From assembly GCF_003231305.1 (NCBI RefSeq), contig NZ_QKVM01000005.1, positions 91,840 to 155,839 on the forward strand: a DNA stretch of 64,000 nucleotides. Reading direction: 5' to 3'. Below are positions 17,456 to 28,670 of the stretch, piece after piece. Source of the stretch: Pseudomonas sichuanensis (GTDB lineage Bacteria > Pseudomonadota > Gammaproteobacteria > Pseudomonadales > Pseudomonadaceae). How positions within the stretch are numbered: the first letter of the stretch is position 1; every line of letters begins with the position of its first letter. Under the pieces are notes generated by a model. That model was given only the letters and a program-made list of their open reading frames with translations, ran no database searches and was not told where the DNA came from. A program made the position numbers and the translations under genes.

Positions 17456-18583
17456 TCAGCGATCCTTCAACAAGGCAAGCACCGCGTCAGCCGCCTGGTT
17501 GGAGGCGTCACGGCGCAAGGTACGGTGGATCTGGTCGAAGCTTTCGGTCTGCTGCGAGCCGTCCTTGACCAGCGGTGCCAGGGTCTGGGCCAGGGCTTCA
17601 CTGGTGGCGGCGTCCTGCAGCAGCTCCGGCACCAGCAGGCGCTGGGCCAGCAGGTTGGGCAGCGACACGTAGGGGCTCTTGACCATGCGCTTGAGGATCC
17701 AGTACGTCAGCGGCGCCAGGCGATAGGCCACCACCATCGGCCGCTTGTACAACATCGCCTCCAGCGTGGCGGTACCGGATGCGATCAGTACTGCATCGCA
17801 CGCCGCCAGGGCTGTGTGCGACCGGCCGTCCAGCAGGGTCAACGGCAGCTCGCGCCCTGCAAGCATCTGCTCGAGTTGGGCACGCCGCGCGGCATTCGCG
17901 CAGGGCAGCACGAAGCGTACGCCCGGCACCAGCTCGACCAGACGCTGGGCAGCATCCAGGAACAGTGCGCCCAGGCGCCCTACTTCGCCGCCACGGCTGC
18001 CTGGCATCAGCGCCACCACTGGCCCGGCGGCCAGCCCGAGCTCATTGCGGGCGGCTGCGCGATCGGCCTGAAGCGGTATGGTGTCGGCCAGCGGGTGGCC
18101 GACGAACCGCACCGGCACGCCCTGCTCTTCATAGAAGCGCGCCTCGAACGGCAGCAGGGTCAGCATCAGGTCGCAGCCTTCGCGAATCTTCAACACGCGC
18201 TTCTGCCGCCACGCCCATACCGATGGGCTGACGTAGTGCACGGTCTTGATCCCGGCCTGCCGCAGCTTGAGTTCGATGTTGAGGGTGAAGTCCGGCGCGT
18301 CGATACCGATGAAAACGTCTGGCTTTTCGTCGATCAGCGTCTGGATCAGCAGCTTGCGCCGCTTGAGCAGCTCACGCAGGCGCCCCAGCACTTCGACCAG
18401 GCCCATCACCGCCAGGCGCTCCATGGGGAAGTAGGACGTCATGCCTTCAGCTTCCATCAAGGGCCCGCCCACGCCGATGAAGCGCACATCGGGGTGGCGG
18501 GCCTTGATGGCGCGCATCAGGCCGGAGCCAAGGATATCGCCGCTGGCCTCACCCGCGACCAACGCAACGCAGAGTTGGGCCAT
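17456..18583 (-). CDS. lpxB: lipid-A-disaccharide synthase LpxB
   Basis: LpxB is a GT19 glycosyltransferase that joins lipid X and UDP-2,3-diacylglucosamine to make the lipid A disaccharide at the inner face of the cytoplasmic membrane. The 375-residue protein begins with the typical [14 protein letters not shown] motif and contains [14 protein letters not shown] and [13 protein letters not shown]. It starts one base after the lpxA stop and is followed immediately by rnhB. Confidence 0.97.
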   Translation of the reverse strand: MAQLCVALVAGEASGDILGSGLMRAIKARHPDVRFIGVGGPLMEAEGMTSYFPMERLAVMGLVEVLGRLRELLKRRKLLIQTLIDEKPDVFIGIDAPDFTLNIELKLRQAGIKTVHYVSPSVWAWRQKRVLKIREGCDLMLTLLPFEARFYEEQGVPVRFVGHPLADTIPLQADRAAARNELGLAAGPVVALMPGSRGGEVGRLGALFLDAAQRLVELVPGVRFVLPCANAARRAQLEQMLAGRELPLTLLDGRSHTALAACDAVLIASGTATLEAMLYKRPMVVAYRLAPLTYWILKRMVKSPYVSLPNLLAQRLLVPELLQDAATSEALAQTLAPLVKDGSQQTESFDQIHRTLRRDASNQAADAVLALLKDR

Positions 18584-18584
18584 A

Positions 18585-19361
18585 TCAGCGGGTGATGCCG
18601 CGGGCGGAATCGACGATCGATTTGCGGAACACTTCGACTTCAGGGAACTGGCCAGCCAGTTCCTCGAGTTCCTTCAGTGCTTCCTCGACGGTCAGCCCCT
18701 GGCGATAGACCACCTTGTAGGCGCGGCGCAGGGCATGCAGCACTTCGTCGCTGAAACCGCGACGGCGCAAACCTTCGAAGTTCATGCTGCGTGCTTCTGC
18801 CGGGCTGCCGAATACCGTGACGAACGCCGGGACGTCCTTGCCGATCGCCGTGCCCATGCCGGAGAAGGCGTGGGCACCGATGTGGCAATACTGGTGCACC
18901 AGCGTGTAGCCGGAGAGGATCGCCCAGTCGCCCACATGCACATGGCCAGCCAGCGCAGTGTTGTTGACCAGGATGCAGTGGTTGCCGATCACGCTGTCGT
19001 GGCCGATGTGCGCGTAGGCCATGATCAGGTTGTGGTCGCCCAGGGTGGTTTCCGAACGGTCCTGCACGGTACCGCGATGGATGGTGACACCCTCGCGGAT
19101 CACATTGTGATCGCCGATCACCAGGCGGGTGAGTTCACCCTTGTACTTCAGGTCCGGGGTGTCTTCACCGATGGAGCTGAACTGGTAGATACGGTTGTGC
19201 TTGCCAATGCGGGTCGGGCCCTTGAGCACCACATGAGGGCCGATGACGGTACCCTCGCCGATTTCCACATCAGGGCCTACGATCGACCAAGGGCCGACCT
19301 CGACGCCGTCGGCCAGCTTGGCCGAAGGGTCGATGATCGCCCGAGGGTCAATCGAATTCAT
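18585..19361 (-). CDS. lpxA: UDP-N-acetylglucosamine acyltransferase LpxA
   Basis: LpxA transfers a 3-hydroxyacyl chain from ACP to UDP-GlcNAc, the first step of lipid A synthesis. The 258-residue protein is a left-handed beta-helix of hexapeptide repeats (for example [24 protein letters not shown]) with a C-terminal helical domain. The ATG at 19361 overlaps the fabZ stop as ATGA, which fixes the start. The hydroxydecanoyl preference of Pseudomonas LpxA cannot be confirmed here. Confidence 0.97.
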   Translation of the reverse strand: MNSIDPRAIIDPSAKLADGVEVGPWSIVGPDVEIGEGTVIGPHVVLKGPTRIGKHNRIYQFSSIGEDTPDLKYKGELTRLVIGDHNVIREGVTIHRGTVQDRSETTLGDHNLIMAYAHIGHDSVIGNHCILVNNTALAGHVHVGDWAILSGYTLVHQYCHIGAHAFSGMGTAIGKDVPAFVTVFGSPAEARSMNFEGLRRRGFSDEVLHALRRAYKVVYRQGLTVEEALKELEELAGQFPEVEVFRKSIVDSARGITR

Positions 19362-19798
19362 AGGGACTGTTCCGCGCAAGTGATTTCTGCCGAGCAGACG
19401 GCCTTGCCATCAACCAGTGCACGGCATTCGAACTTCCAGATCATGCGCTTGCGGCTGATGAACTTGGCTTCCAGCACCAACTGGTCGCCCGGCAGCACTG
19501 GCTGGCGGAAACGCAGCTTGTCGGAACCGACGAAGTAGTACAGGGTGCCATCAGCCGGCTTGGCATCGAGCATCTTGAAACCGAGAATCCCGGCCGCCTG
19601 GGCCATCGCCTCGATGATCAGCACGCCCGGCATGATCGGGTGCTGCGGGAAATGGCCGTTGAAGAACGGCTCGTTGATGCTGACATTCTTGTAGGCACGA
19701 ATGCTCTGGGCCTCGAAATCCAGATCCGTCACCCGGTCCACCAGCAGGAACGGGTAACGGTGAGGCAGGTATTCGCGAATCTCGTTGATGTCCATCAT
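19358..19798 (-). CDS. fabZ: 3-hydroxyacyl-ACP dehydratase FabZ
   Basis: FabZ dehydrates 3-hydroxyacyl-ACP in fatty acid elongation and competes with LpxA and LpxD for the same acyl-ACP pool. The 146-residue hotdog-fold protein has catalytic H49 in FFNGHFP and E63 in LIIEAMAQ. I chose the ATG at 19798, giving [13 protein letters not shown] as in P. aeruginosa. An in-frame extension of 23 codons is unlikely. Overlap with lpxA implies coupled translation of the dehydratase and the first lipid A enzyme. Confidence 0.96.
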   Translation of the reverse strand: MMDINEIREYLPHRYPFLLVDRVTDLDFEAQSIRAYKNVSINEPFFNGHFPQHPIMPGVLIIEAMAQAAGILGFKMLDAKPADGTLYYFVGSDKLRFRQPVLPGDQLVLEAKFISRKRMIWKFECRALVDGKAVCSAEITCAEQSL

Positions 19799-19912
19799 TT
19801 CGGGGGGAAGCCTGTAATAAGAATAGGGAGCGCAGGTGCTGACCACACGCTCCTTTTGCAGATCCAAAGAGGAGCCAGCTAGCGATTGTGCACGCTTGCT
19901 CAGAAAGCGGTA

Positions 19913-20968
19913 TTAGCCTTCTGATGTCGGCTGGCCACCTGAGGTCACTGTATCGACACGTTTTTCCAGCTGTTGCAGACGCTTGGCCGTCTCGTCCAAC
20001 TGGCGAATCCGCGCGGCACTCTTGCGCCATTCGGCCAGTGGCTGCATGGCCGTGCCAGAAGAATAGCCGCCTGGCTCGGTGATCGAACGGGTAACCATGG
20101 TCATGCCGGAAACGAATACGTTGTCGCACACCTCGATATGCCCGACCATGCCGACGCCGCCCGCAATCATGCAATGCTTGCCGATCTTGGTGCTGCCGGA
20201 AATACCAACGCAGGCCGCCATCGCCGTGTGGTCACCGACCTGCACGTTGTGGGCGATCTGGATCTGGTTGTCGAGCTTGACGCCATTGCCGATCAGGGTA
20301 TCCGACAGCGCACCGCGGTCGACGGCGGTGTTCACGCCAATCTCCACGTCATCGCCCAGCGTCACGCCACCGATCTGGGCGATCTTCTGCCACACGCCCT
20401 TCTCGTTGGCGAAACCGAAGCCCTCGCCACCGATCACGGCGCCAGACTGGATGACCACGCGCTTGCCGATGGTCACGTCGTGATACAGCGTGACCCGCGG
20501 CGCAAGCCAGCCACCCTCACCGATGACGCAACGGGCGCCAATGAAACAGTGCGCGCCGACCGTGACGTTCGCGCCAATACGCGCACCGGCTTCGATCACC
20601 GCGAAGGGACCGATGCTGGCGCTGGCATCCACCTGTGCGTCCTCGGCTACCACGGCGCTGGGATGAATTCCCGCCACAGCCTTGGGCTTGGGGTCGAACA
20701 GGTGCGAAATACGCGCATAGGCAAGGTACGGGTCGGGCACGATCAGTGCGTTGCCGGCAAAGGCTGCGGCATCCTCGGCCTTGAGCAGCACCGCGCCGGC
20801 CTGGGCATTGTCCAGGTACTTGCGGTACTGCTTGTTGGCGAGGAAGCTCAACTGCCCGGGCCCGGCCTCCTGCAAGGTGGCCAGCCCACTGATCTGCAGC
20901 GCCTCGGGGCCCTTGAGCTCAGCCCCGAGGGCCTCGGCCAGCTGGCCGAGCGTCATGGTCACGGTCAT
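19913..20968 (-). CDS. lpxD: UDP-3-O-(3-hydroxyacyl)glucosamine N-acyltransferase LpxD
   Basis: LpxD adds the N-linked 3-hydroxyacyl chain in the third step of lipid A synthesis. The 351-residue protein has an N-terminal uridine-binding domain (about 1-100), a hexapeptide left-handed helix, and the catalytic H240 in [12 protein letters not shown]-terminal helical tail ([15 protein letters not shown]) is typical. It starts one base after skp. A 114-base gap precedes fabZ, in which I see no clear signal. Confidence 0.96.
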   Translation of the reverse strand: MTVTMTLGQLAEALGAELKGPEALQISGLATLQEAGPGQLSFLANKQYRKYLDNAQAGAVLLKAEDAAAFAGNALIVPDPYLAYARISHLFDPKPKAVAGIHPSAVVAEDAQVDASASIGPFAVIEAGARIGANVTVGAHCFIGARCVIGEGGWLAPRVTLYHDVTIGKRVVIQSGAVIGGEGFGFANEKGVWQKIAQIGGVTLGDDVEIGVNTAVDRGALSDTLIGNGVKLDNQIQIAHNVQVGDHTAMAACVGISGSTKIGKHCMIAGGVGMVGHIEVCDNVFVSGMTMVTRSITEPGGYSSGTAMQPLAEWRKSAARIRQLDETAKRLQQLEKRVDTVTSGGQPTSEG

Positions 20969-20969
20969 A

Positions 20970-21473
20970 TCAACGGGCTTGGTTCATGCGCTCGATGACC
21001 TGGCGGGTGATGTCGTACTGCGGTTTGACATCGATGACCGCGCCACGCTCGAGCACCAGATCAAAGCCCCCCTTCTTGATCACTTCTTCGACAGCGCCAT
21101 CCAGCTTGGGCTTGAGCTGCTTGAGCATGTCGCGGTCGGCCACGGCCTTGGCTTCGTTCAGCTCCTTGGACTGGAACTGGAAGTCACGGGCCTTCTGCTT
21201 GAATTCGAGCTCCAGGCGTTCACGCTCAGGCTGGGCCATTTTATCGCCGCCCTTGATCAGGCGGTCCTGGATGCCCTTGGCGCTGCTTTCCAGGCCCTTG
21301 AGCTTGGTCAGTTGCGGGCCGAATTTTTTCTCGGCGTCAACGGCGTACTTCTTGGCCGCGTCGGACTCGAGCAGGGCCATCTGATAGTTCAGCACGGCAA
21401 CCTTCATTTCGGCGAAAGCCGGGGTGGCGACCAGCGCCGCAGCCACGAGGGCCAGTTGGGTCAACTTACGCAC
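20970..21473 (-). CDS. skp: periplasmic chaperone Skp/OmpH
   Basis: Skp is a trimeric periplasmic chaperone that holds unfolded outer-membrane proteins for the BAM complex. The 167-residue precursor has a clear signal peptide ending at about ATPAFA (residue 21), then an alpha-helical, charged coiled-coil body ([20 protein letters not shown]). It lies 44 bases after bamA and one base before lpxD, the conserved bamA-skp-lpxD order. Confidence 0.95.
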   Translation of the reverse strand: MRKLTQLALVAAALVATPAFAEMKVAVLNYQMALLESDAAKKYAVDAEKKFGPQLTKLKGLESSAKGIQDRLIKGGDKMAQPERERLELEFKQKARDFQFQSKELNEAKAVADRDMLKQLKPKLDGAVEEVIKKGGFDLVLERGAVIDVKPQYDITRQVIERMNQAR

Positions 21474-21517
21474 GATGCACTCCTGGATAAACCGTTGTCG
21501 TTATGCAAGGGCCGACC

Positions 21518-23878
21518 TCAGAAGGTCTGGCCCAGAGAGAATTGGAACACCTGGGTGTCGGCGTCGTCCGGCTTCTTGATCGGCATCGCCAGGCTGAAGC
21601 TCAACGGGCCCAGCGCGGTGATCCAGGTCACACCCAGACCCACGGAGCTGGCCATGTCGGAGAAACCGACCTTGGCGCAATCCGGCTTGGAACCGCAATT
21701 GGTGTCGAACACGTTACCCACATCCCAGAATACCGAGGTACGCAGGGAACGCTGGTCCTTGACGAACGGCAGCGGGAACAGCAGTTCTACACCGCCCTGC
21801 ACCAGCACGTTGCCACCGAACGGCAGCGGATCCTGGTCCGGGTCGGCGATGGTGCCCTGGTTACCCGTAACGGCTGCACCGCGGCTTGGCGTGCTGCGCG
21901 GCCCCAGGCTGCTGTCCTTGAAGCCACGTACCGAGTTGAAACCACCGGCGTAATAGTTCTCGTAGAACGGCAGGCCCGAAGTGCTACCGAAGCCATCACC
22001 ATAGCCCAGCTCGGTGTGCAGGCGCAGGGTGTAGTCGTTGTTGATTGGCTTGAACAGCTGGCCGCGGTAGTCGAGCTTGTAGAACGACAGGTCGCTGCCC
22101 GGCACGGTGGTTTCCAGGGTCAGGCTTTGCGAGTGACCACGGGTTGCCAGCACGCCTTTGTTCAGGGTCGATTCGGACCAGCCGACCGAAGCCTTGAAGT
22201 TGAGGAAGCTGTCACCCTCGTCCTGAATGAACTTGAAGATCTCGTCGACGGTGTAACGGCCGGTCTTGAGCTTGTCCTGCTGCACGGTCAGGCCGTAGGT
22301 CAGGCGCGAAGTCTCGCTGATCGGGTAACCCAGGCTGACGCCGGCGCCGAGGCTGTCGACCGCATAGCTGGCCACGTCGACGTCGAGATCGTCGTAGTTG
22401 GTGCTGCGGTAGAAGGCGTTGTAGCCCAGGCTCACGCCGTCGGCAGTGAAGTAGGGGTCAACGAAGCCGAAGTTGTAGCGGGTCTGGTATTCCGAACGGG
22501 TCAGGCCGATGGACACCTTGTTACCGGTACCCAGGAAGTTGGTCTGGCTGATCGAGCCACCCAGGATCAAGCCGGCACTCTGGGCGAAACCGACGCTGGC
22601 GGTGATGGAGCCGGAGGCCTGCTCTTCGACGCTGTAGTTGACGTCGACCTGGTCGTCGGTGCCCGGCACTGCCGGAGTCTCGACGTTGACCTCCTTGAAG
22701 AAGCCCAGGCGCTCGAGGCGGGTCTTGGACTGGTCGATCAGGTAGGTCGAAGCCCAGCCACCTTCCATCTGGCGCATTTCACGGCGCAGCACTTCGTCTT
22801 CGGTCTTGGTGTTGCCGCGGTAGTTGATGCGGTTGACGTAGGCGCGCTTGCCCGGATCGACGACGAACATGATGTCGACGGTGTGATCCTGGTCGTTTGG
22901 CTGTGGCACGCCGTTGACGTTGGCGAAGGTATAGCCCTCGTTACCCAGGCGACGGGTAATGAGGTCGGAAGTGGTGGTCATCACCTTGCGCGAGAACACC
23001 TGGCCGGGCTGTACCAGCAGCAGCGACTTGACCTGGTCTTCCGGGACCTTGAGGTCGCCGGAGAGCTTCACGTCACGGACGGTGTACTTCTCGCCTTCGT
23101 TGATGTTGACGGTGATGTAGACGTGCTTCTTGTCCGGGGTGATGGACACCTGGGTGGACGCGATGTCCATGTTGATGTAGCCGCGGTCCAGGTAGTAGGA
23201 GCGCAGGCGCTCGAGGTCACCGGACAGTTTTTCACGGGCGTACTTGTCGTCGTTCTTGAAGAACGACAGCCAGTTGGTGGTTTTCAGCTCGAACAGCTGG
23301 CCCAGGGTTTCGTCGTCGAACACCGTGTTGCCGACCACGTTGATGTGCTGGATCGCAGCGACGGTGCCTTCGTTGATCTTGATCTTCAGGCCGACCCGGT
23401 TGCGCGGCTGCGGCACGACTTCGGCGTCGACTTCGGCCGAGTAGCGGCCCTGGGCCACATACTGGCGCTGCAGTTCGTTACGCACGCCCTCGAGGGTCGC
23501 GCGCTGGAAGATCTCGCCTTCGGCCAGGCCCGACTGCTTCAGGCCCTTCATCAGGTCTTCGGTGCTGATGGCCTTGTTGCCTTCGATCTCGATGCTGGCG
23601 ACCGACGGGCGCTCGACCACGTTGATGATCAGGACATTGCCGTCGCGATTCAGCTGGATGTCCTGGAAGAAACCGGTCTTGAACAGCGAGCGGGTGGAGT
23701 CGACCAGACGGCGGTCATCGACCTGATCGCCGACGTTCAGCGGCAGGGCGCCGAACACGCTGCCGGCGGAAACCCGCTGCAGGCCGTTGACACGAATATC
23801 GGAGATGGTGAAGGACTCGGCGTGAACTTCAGCGATCATCAGTGCGGAGAGGACCGCAGTTAGCAGCAGACGTTTCAT
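21518..23878 (-). CDS. bamA: outer membrane protein assembly factor BamA
   Basis: BamA is the essential outer-membrane insertase. The 786-residue precursor has a signal peptide (MKRLLLTAVLSALMIAEVHA), five POTRA domains (about 22-420), and a 16-strand C-terminal barrel. The barrel contains the Omp85 motif VRGF within FNSVRGFKDSS and ends in the aromatic-terminated strand FSLGQTF. It is followed by skp. A long opposite-strand reading frame through the gene is only a codon-bias shadow. Confidence 0.98.
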   Translation of the reverse strand: MKRLLLTAVLSALMIAEVHAESFTISDIRVNGLQRVSAGSVFGALPLNVGDQVDDRRLVDSTRSLFKTGFFQDIQLNRDGNVLIINVVERPSVASIEIEGNKAISTEDLMKGLKQSGLAEGEIFQRATLEGVRNELQRQYVAQGRYSAEVDAEVVPQPRNRVGLKIKINEGTVAAIQHINVVGNTVFDDETLGQLFELKTTNWLSFFKNDDKYAREKLSGDLERLRSYYLDRGYINMDIASTQVSITPDKKHVYITVNINEGEKYTVRDVKLSGDLKVPEDQVKSLLLVQPGQVFSRKVMTTTSDLITRRLGNEGYTFANVNGVPQPNDQDHTVDIMFVVDPGKRAYVNRINYRGNTKTEDEVLRREMRQMEGGWASTYLIDQSKTRLERLGFFKEVNVETPAVPGTDDQVDVNYSVEEQASGSITASVGFAQSAGLILGGSISQTNFLGTGNKVSIGLTRSEYQTRYNFGFVDPYFTADGVSLGYNAFYRSTNYDDLDVDVASYAVDSLGAGVSLGYPISETSRLTYGLTVQQDKLKTGRYTVDEIFKFIQDEGDSFLNFKASVGWSESTLNKGVLATRGHSQSLTLETTVPGSDLSFYKLDYRGQLFKPINNDYTLRLHTELGYGDGFGSTSGLPFYENYYAGGFNSVRGFKDSSLGPRSTPSRGAAVTGNQGTIADPDQDPLPFGGNVLVQGGVELLFPLPFVKDQRSLRTSVFWDVGNVFDTNCGSKPDCAKVGFSDMASSVGLGVTWITALGPLSFSLAMPIKKPDDADTQVFQFSLGQTF

Positions 23879-23953
23879 GAAGTCCTTTTATTCCAACTGG
23901 CAATAAACAACCCGCCGCAAAGAGGCAGCAGGTTTCGCGATTGAGCGAAGCTT

Positions 23954-25306
23954 TTATAGTCGACCCAGATCGTTGATCAGGGCGAGCAACATCACCCCTA
24001 TGACCAAACTGATACCGATCTGGACCCCCCAACCCTGCACCCGATCCGAGAGCGGACGACCGCGCGCCCACTCGATCAGGTAGAACAGCAAATGCCCCCC
24101 ATCCAGTACTGGAATAGGCAGCAAATTCAGAACCCCCAGGCTTATGCTCAGGTAGGCCAGGAAATTCAGGAAATCCCCAACGCCCGACTGGGCTGAAGCG
24201 CCCGCCACTTTAGCAATGGTTATCGGTCCGCTCAAGTTTTTTACCGAGAGCTCCCCGAACAGCATTTTCTTCAACGATTCAAGGGTCAGGACACTCATGC
24301 TCCAGGTCCGCGAAAGGCCCTCGCCCACGGCCTCGAGCGGGCCGTAGCTGACCTCGCGGAGCATTTCTGGCGGCCATTGCGCGCCTTTCACACCGGCACC
24401 CAGATAACCACCGGCTGCCTGGCCTTCGCCCTTGCGCGCCAGCGTTACCGGCAGCTCCAGCTGCGCGCCGTCACGTTCGATGCGCAGATTGACCTTTTGT
24501 TCAGGGCGGGCGCGAACGGCATCGACCACCTGCTGCCAGTCAGCCAACGCCACACCTTCGAGGGCCAACAACCTGTCGCCGGTCTTGAGCCCCGCCGCTG
24601 CCGCCGGCCCCTTGGGATCGATCTCGGCCAGCACCGGCGTCACTGCCGGGCGCCACGGGCGCAGGCCCAGCGACTGGATCGGGTCGGGCTCATCGACGCC
24701 CTTGAGCCAATGGCTCAGCTGGATATCGCGCTGCTGCGGGGCCGTTGCGCCCTCATCGAGCACCCCCACGCGCAGGGTGCCGCTCTCGCCGAGGCGACGC
24801 ACCAGTTGCAGGTTGACCGCCGACCAGCCATTGGTCGGTTCACCGTCGACCGAGACAATTTCCTGACCCGCGCTCAAGCCGGCGACGGCCGCCAGGCTGC
24901 CCGACTCGACTGCACCGATGACCGGGCGCACCTGCTGGGTGCCGAGCATGGCGATGACCCAGAAGAACAGGATGGCGAGCAGGAAGTTGGCGATGGGGCC
25001 GGCGGCTACGATGGCGATGCGCTGGCGTACCGACTTGCGGTTGAATGACTGCTCGATCAGCGCCGGCGGAACCTCGCCCTCGCGCTCGTCGAGCATTTTG
25101 ACGTAGCCACCCAGGGGGATGGCTGCCACCACGAACTCGGTGCCCTGCCGATCATGCCAGCGCAACAGCGGCGCACCGAAGCCGACCGAGAAGCGCAGAA
25201 CCTTGACGCCACAGCGCCGCGCCACCCAGAAGTGACCGAACTCGTGAAAAGTGACCAGCACACCCAATGCCACCAGGGTGCCAACAATCATGTACAGCGC
25301 AGTCAT
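23954..25306 (-). CDS. rseP: site-2 protease RseP (regulator of sigma-E protease)
   Basis: RseP (MucP in P. aeruginosa) is the inner-membrane zinc metalloprotease that makes the second cut in the anti-sigma factor RseA/MucA. The 450-residue protein has the zinc motif HEFGH at 21-25 in the first transmembrane helix, two tandem PDZ domains in the periplasmic loop (about 115-290), and the LDGG motif with D402 near the C-terminus. It lies between dxr and bamA, as in most gamma-proteobacteria. Confidence 0.97.
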   Translation of the reverse strand: MTALYMIVGTLVALGVLVTFHEFGHFWVARRCGVKVLRFSVGFGAPLLRWHDRQGTEFVVAAIPLGGYVKMLDEREGEVPPALIEQSFNRKSVRQRIAIVAAGPIANFLLAILFFWVIAMLGTQQVRPVIGAVESGSLAAVAGLSAGQEIVSVDGEPTNGWSAVNLQLVRRLGESGTLRVGVLDEGATAPQQRDIQLSHWLKGVDEPDPIQSLGLRPWRPAVTPVLAEIDPKGPAAAAGLKTGDRLLALEGVALADWQQVVDAVRARPEQKVNLRIERDGAQLELPVTLARKGEGQAAGGYLGAGVKGAQWPPEMLREVSYGPLEAVGEGLSRTWSMSVLTLESLKKMLFGELSVKNLSGPITIAKVAGASAQSGVGDFLNFLAYLSISLGVLNLLPIPVLDGGHLLFYLIEWARGRPLSDRVQGWGVQIGISLVIGVMLLALINDLGRL

Positions 25307-25339
25307 GAGCTATCTCCGCAAGACGTTCGGTGCTGCCGC

Positions 25340-26530
25340 TCAGCGGCCGTGGCGTCTCAGCCACTCACGGGACAGCTCCCGCGCACGCTGGTCGGCGGCG
25401 AACACCGCATCGAGCGTGGCAACTGGCACCACAGGCTCCTGTTCGAGCACCTGCTCGATCATACCCGCGATCTCCGGGAAGCGGATACGCCGCGCCAGGA
25501 ACGCGTCCACCGCCACTTCGTTGGCGGCGTTAAGCACCGCTGGCGCACTGTTGCCCGCCTCGGCAGCCTGACGCGCCAGGCGCAGGCAAGGGAAGCGCTG
25601 TTCGTCGGGGGCCTGGAAATCCAGACGGGCGATGGCGAACAGGTCCAGTGGCGCAACCCCTGAATCGATACGCTCCGGCCAGGCCAGGGCGTTGGCGATC
25701 GGGGTACGCATGTCCGGGTTGCCCAGTTGGGCGAGCACCGAGCCATCGACATAGTCGACCAGCGAGTGGATCACGCTTTGCGGATGCACCACTACTTCCA
25801 CGGTCGCAGGTGCCGTATCGAACAGCCAGCAGGCCTCGATCAGCTCCAGCCCCTTGTTCATCATGCTGGCCGAGTCGACCGATATCTTGCGCCCCATGGA
25901 CCAGTTGGGATGGGCACAGGCCTGCTCAGGCGTGACATCGACCAGCGCTGCCGCAGGCATTTCGCGGAACGGACCGCCCGAGGCGGTGAGCAGGATGCGC
26001 CGCACCCCCACCGCACTCAGGCCGCGGGCGTAGTCGCCAGGCATGCACTGGAAGATCGCATTGTGCTCGCTGTCGATCGGCAACAGCACGGCGCCACTGC
26101 GACGCACGGCGTCCATGAACAGCGCGCCGGACATCACCAGCGCTTCCTTGTTGGCCAGCAGCACCTTCTTGCCCGCCTCGACCGCCGCCAGGGTTGGACG
26201 CAAGCCTGCGGCGCCAACGATGGCCGCCATCACCGCATCCGCTTCCGGCGCGGCCGCGACCTGGCACAACCCTGCCTCACCCTCGAGCACCTCGGTGGCG
26301 CAGCCTGCAGCAGCCAGGCCCTCGCGCAGACGGGCGGCCGCCTCGGCGCTCGGCACCACGGCGAACGCCGGGCGATGGCGCTCGCACAGCGCCAGCAACT
26401 CGTCGACCCGGGAGTAGCCGGTCAGCGCGAATACCTGGTAGCGCTCGGGGTGCCGGGCGATCACATCCAGGGTACTCAGGCCGATGGAGCCGGTAGCGCC
26501 TAGTACCGTGATGCGCTGCACAGCACTCAC
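25340..26530 (-). CDS. dxr: 1-deoxy-D-xylulose-5-phosphate reductoisomerase
   Basis: Dxr (IspC) makes MEP from DXP with NADPH, the committed step of the MEP isoprenoid pathway. The 396-residue protein has the NADPH motif GATGSIG at 11-17, [13 protein letters not shown], and the flexible-loop motif [16 protein letters not shown] chose a GTG start at 26530 that overlaps the cdsA stop as GTGA. The only upstream ATG (26554) lies inside cdsA and adds eight unconserved residues. This is the third isoprenoid gene in the window, with ispD and ispF. Confidence 0.93.
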   Translation of the reverse strand: MSAVQRITVLGATGSIGLSTLDVIARHPERYQVFALTGYSRVDELLALCERHRPAFAVVPSAEAAARLREGLAAAGCATEVLEGEAGLCQVAAAPEADAVMAAIVGAAGLRPTLAAVEAGKKVLLANKEALVMSGALFMDAVRRSGAVLLPIDSEHNAIFQCMPGDYARGLSAVGVRRILLTASGGPFREMPAAALVDVTPEQACAHPNWSMGRKISVDSASMMNKGLELIEACWLFDTAPATVEVVVHPQSVIHSLVDYVDGSVLAQLGNPDMRTPIANALAWPERIDSGVAPLDLFAIARLDFQAPDEQRFPCLRLARQAAEAGNSAPAVLNAANEVAVDAFLARRIRFPEIAGMIEQVLEQEPVVPVATLDAVFAADQRARELSREWLRRHGR

Positions 26531-27342
26531 AGCACACCCCACTCGGCGGCCCACAGCAGCACGGCGAACATCGGAATGGCCGCGGTCAGGCTGTCGATGC
26601 GGTCGAGCACGCCACCGTGGCCGGGCAGCAGGTTGCTGCTGTCCTTGATCCCCTCGCGACGCTTGAACATGCTCTCGGTCAGGTCACCGACCACCGAGGA
26701 CATGACCACTACCACTGCGCCCAACAAGCCCAGCAGCAATTGACCAAGGCTCCAGTCGCGGTACAGGGCGACGCCCAGGCTGATCAGCAGGCTGACGGCC
26801 AGCCCTCCGTAGACACCTTCCCAGCTCTTGCCCGGGCTGACCTGCGGCGCCAGCTTGCGCTTGCCGAAGGCACGCCCCGAGAAGTAGGCGCCGATGTCGG
26901 CGGCCCAGACCAGCACCATGACCGCCAGGATCAGCCAGTTGCCCTGCGGCCAGTGCTTGAGCAGCACCAACCCTTGCCAGGCCGGCAACAGGATCAGCAG
27001 GCCGATCAGCAAACGGCAGGCGGCGCTGGTCCACAGCTCGTTGCTGCGTGGATAGGTCAGCACCAGCCAGGTGGCCAGCGCCCACCAGATCACCGAGGCG
27101 CCCAGCACCCAGGGCGCGAGGTCGGGCATCAGGTAGAGCAGCATCAGCGCGCCAGCGACCACCGCGGCATAGGCAATGCGCAGCGGCTGGGCTACCAGCC
27201 CGGCCAACCGCGCCCACTCCCAGGCACCCAGCGTGACCACGAAGCCGATGAACAAGGCGAAATCCCCACCGTTGAGCAGGAAGAAACCACCCAGCGCGAC
27301 CGGCAACAGGATCAGCGCAGTAATGATGCGTTGTTTAAGCAT
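26527..27342 (-). CDS. cdsA: phosphatidate cytidylyltransferase CdsA
   Basis: CdsA makes CDP-diacylglycerol from phosphatidate and CTP, the branch point of phospholipid synthesis. The 271-residue integral membrane protein has about eight transmembrane helices and the C-terminal family signature around [13 protein letters not shown] and [14 protein letters not shown]. Its ATG overlaps the uppS stop by one base (TAATG), and its stop overlaps the dxr GTG. The three genes are clearly translationally linked. Confidence 0.96.
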   Translation of the reverse strand: MLKQRIITALILLPVALGGFFLLNGGDFALFIGFVVTLGAWEWARLAGLVAQPLRIAYAAVVAGALMLLYLMPDLAPWVLGASVIWWALATWLVLTYPRSNELWTSAACRLLIGLLILLPAWQGLVLLKHWPQGNWLILAVMVLVWAADIGAYFSGRAFGKRKLAPQVSPGKSWEGVYGGLAVSLLISLGVALYRDWSLGQLLLGLLGAVVVVMSSVVGDLTESMFKRREGIKDSSNLLPGHGGVLDRIDSLTAAIPMFAVLLWAAEWGVL

Positions 27343-28097
27343 TAAGCACGGGCTCCGGCTTCGACCTGCTCGCTGGTCTTACCGAAGCGGCGCTGGCGCG
27401 AAGCGAAATCGGCCAGCGCGTTGCGCATGGCCTCGTGTTTGAAGTCCGGCCAGAACAGGTCGGAGAAGTACAGCTCGGCATAGGCCAGCTGCCACAGCAG
27501 GAAATTGCTGATGCGCCGCTCGCCACCGGTGCGGATGCACAGGTCGGGCAGCGGCAGGTCGCCGGTGGCCAGGCACGTCTGCAACAGCTCGGGGGTGATG
27601 TCGTCCGGGCGCAGATGACCGGCCTGGACTTCCCGCGCCAGGCGTTGGGCCGCCTGGGCGATATCCCACTGACCACCGTAGTTGGCGGCGATCTGCAGGA
27701 TGAACCGATTGCTGCCGGCAGTGGCTGCCTCGGCCTCGCGCATCGCTGCTTGCAGCTCAGGATGGAAGCGTGAACGGTCGCCAATGATGCGCAGGCTGAT
27801 GTTGTTGTCATTCAACCGCCTGGCCTCGCGGCGCAGTGCAGAGAAGAACAACTCCATCAACGCCCCGACCTCGTCGGCCGGGCGCTGCCAGTTCTCGCTG
27901 GAGAAGGCGAACAGAGTCAGTACTTCAACCCCGGACTCGGCGCAGACTTCGATGACCGCACGCACGGCATCGACACCCGCCTTGTGCCCGGCAACGCCGG
28001 GCAGCAGGCGCTTCTTCGCCCAGCGATTGTTGCCATCCATGATGATCGCGACGTGACGCGGCACCGAGGACGGCGCCGCCAGCTTGGTCTTTTCCAT
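27342..28097 (-). CDS. uppS: undecaprenyl diphosphate synthase
   Basis: UppS (IspU) extends farnesyl diphosphate with eight isopentenyl units in cis to give the lipid carrier for peptidoglycan and O-antigen. The 251-residue protein has catalytic D21 in IIMDGNNRWAKKR and the conserved FAFSSENW and RTGGERRISNFLLWQ motifs. It follows frr by 15 bases and shares one base with cdsA. Confidence 0.97.
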   Translation of the reverse strand: MEKTKLAAPSSVPRHVAIIMDGNNRWAKKRLLPGVAGHKAGVDAVRAVIEVCAESGVEVLTLFAFSSENWQRPADEVGALMELFFSALRREARRLNDNNISLRIIGDRSRFHPELQAAMREAEAATAGSNRFILQIAANYGGQWDIAQAAQRLAREVQAGHLRPDDITPELLQTCLATGDLPLPDLCIRTGGERRISNFLLWQLAYAELYFSDLFWPDFKHEAMRNALADFASRQRRFGKTSEQVEAGARA

Positions 28098-28112
28098 TAA
28101 AAAACCTCGGCC

Positions 28113-28670
28113 TTAGACGGCCAACAGGTCCTTTTCCTTGGCTTTGTACGCGGCGTCGACTTCGGCGACGAACTTGTCGGTCAGCTTCTGGATTTCGTCA
28201 GCGGCGCGACGCTCTTCGTCTTCGCTGATTTCCTTGTCCTTGGTCAGCTTCTTCAAGTCGGCAAGGGCATCGCGACGCACGTTGCGCACGGCAACCTTGG
28301 CATCTTCGGCAACGCCGCTGGCCTGCTTGGTGTAACCCTTGCGGGTTTCCTCGGTCAGGGCCGGCATCGGTACACGGATGGTGGTACCGGCGCTGGACGG
28401 GTTCAGGCCCAGGTCGGAGGTCAGGATGGCCTTCTCGATGGCTGCGCTGAGGTTCTTGTCGTGCGCGACGATCTTCAGGGTGCGGGCATCTTCGACGGTG
28501 ATCGCGGCCACCTGGTTCAGCGGCATGTCGCTACCCCAGGCCGGGACCTTGACGCTGTCCAGGATGCTTGGGTGGGCACGGCCGGTGCGGATGGCAGCCA
28601 GGTGGCGACCCAGCGCCTCGATGGACTTGCCCATGCGGTCCTGGGCGTCTTTCTTGATGTCGTTGATCAT
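28113..28670 (-). CDS. frr: ribosome recycling factor
   Basis: RRF, with EF-G, splits post-termination ribosomes. The 185-residue protein has the expected length and the tRNA-shaped fold signature: [13 protein letters not shown] at the start, then [11 protein letters not shown] and the long C-terminal helix with [18 protein letters not shown]. Its ATG overlaps the pyrH stop (ATGA). Confidence 0.97.
   Translation of the reverse strand: MINDIKKDAQDRMGKSIEALGRHLAAIRTGRAHPSILDSVKVPAWGSDMPLNQVAAITVEDARTLKIVAHDKNLSAAIEKAILTSDLGLNPSSAGTTIRVPMPALTEETRKGYTKQASGVAEDAKVAVRNVRRDALADLKKLTKDKEISEDEERRAADEIQKLTDKFVAEVDAAYKAKEKDLLAV

Noticed and set aside
21503..23863. 786-codon open frame antisense to bamA
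   Set aside because: It mirrors bamA codon by codon, has no recognisable motif, and would abolish bamA as a gene.
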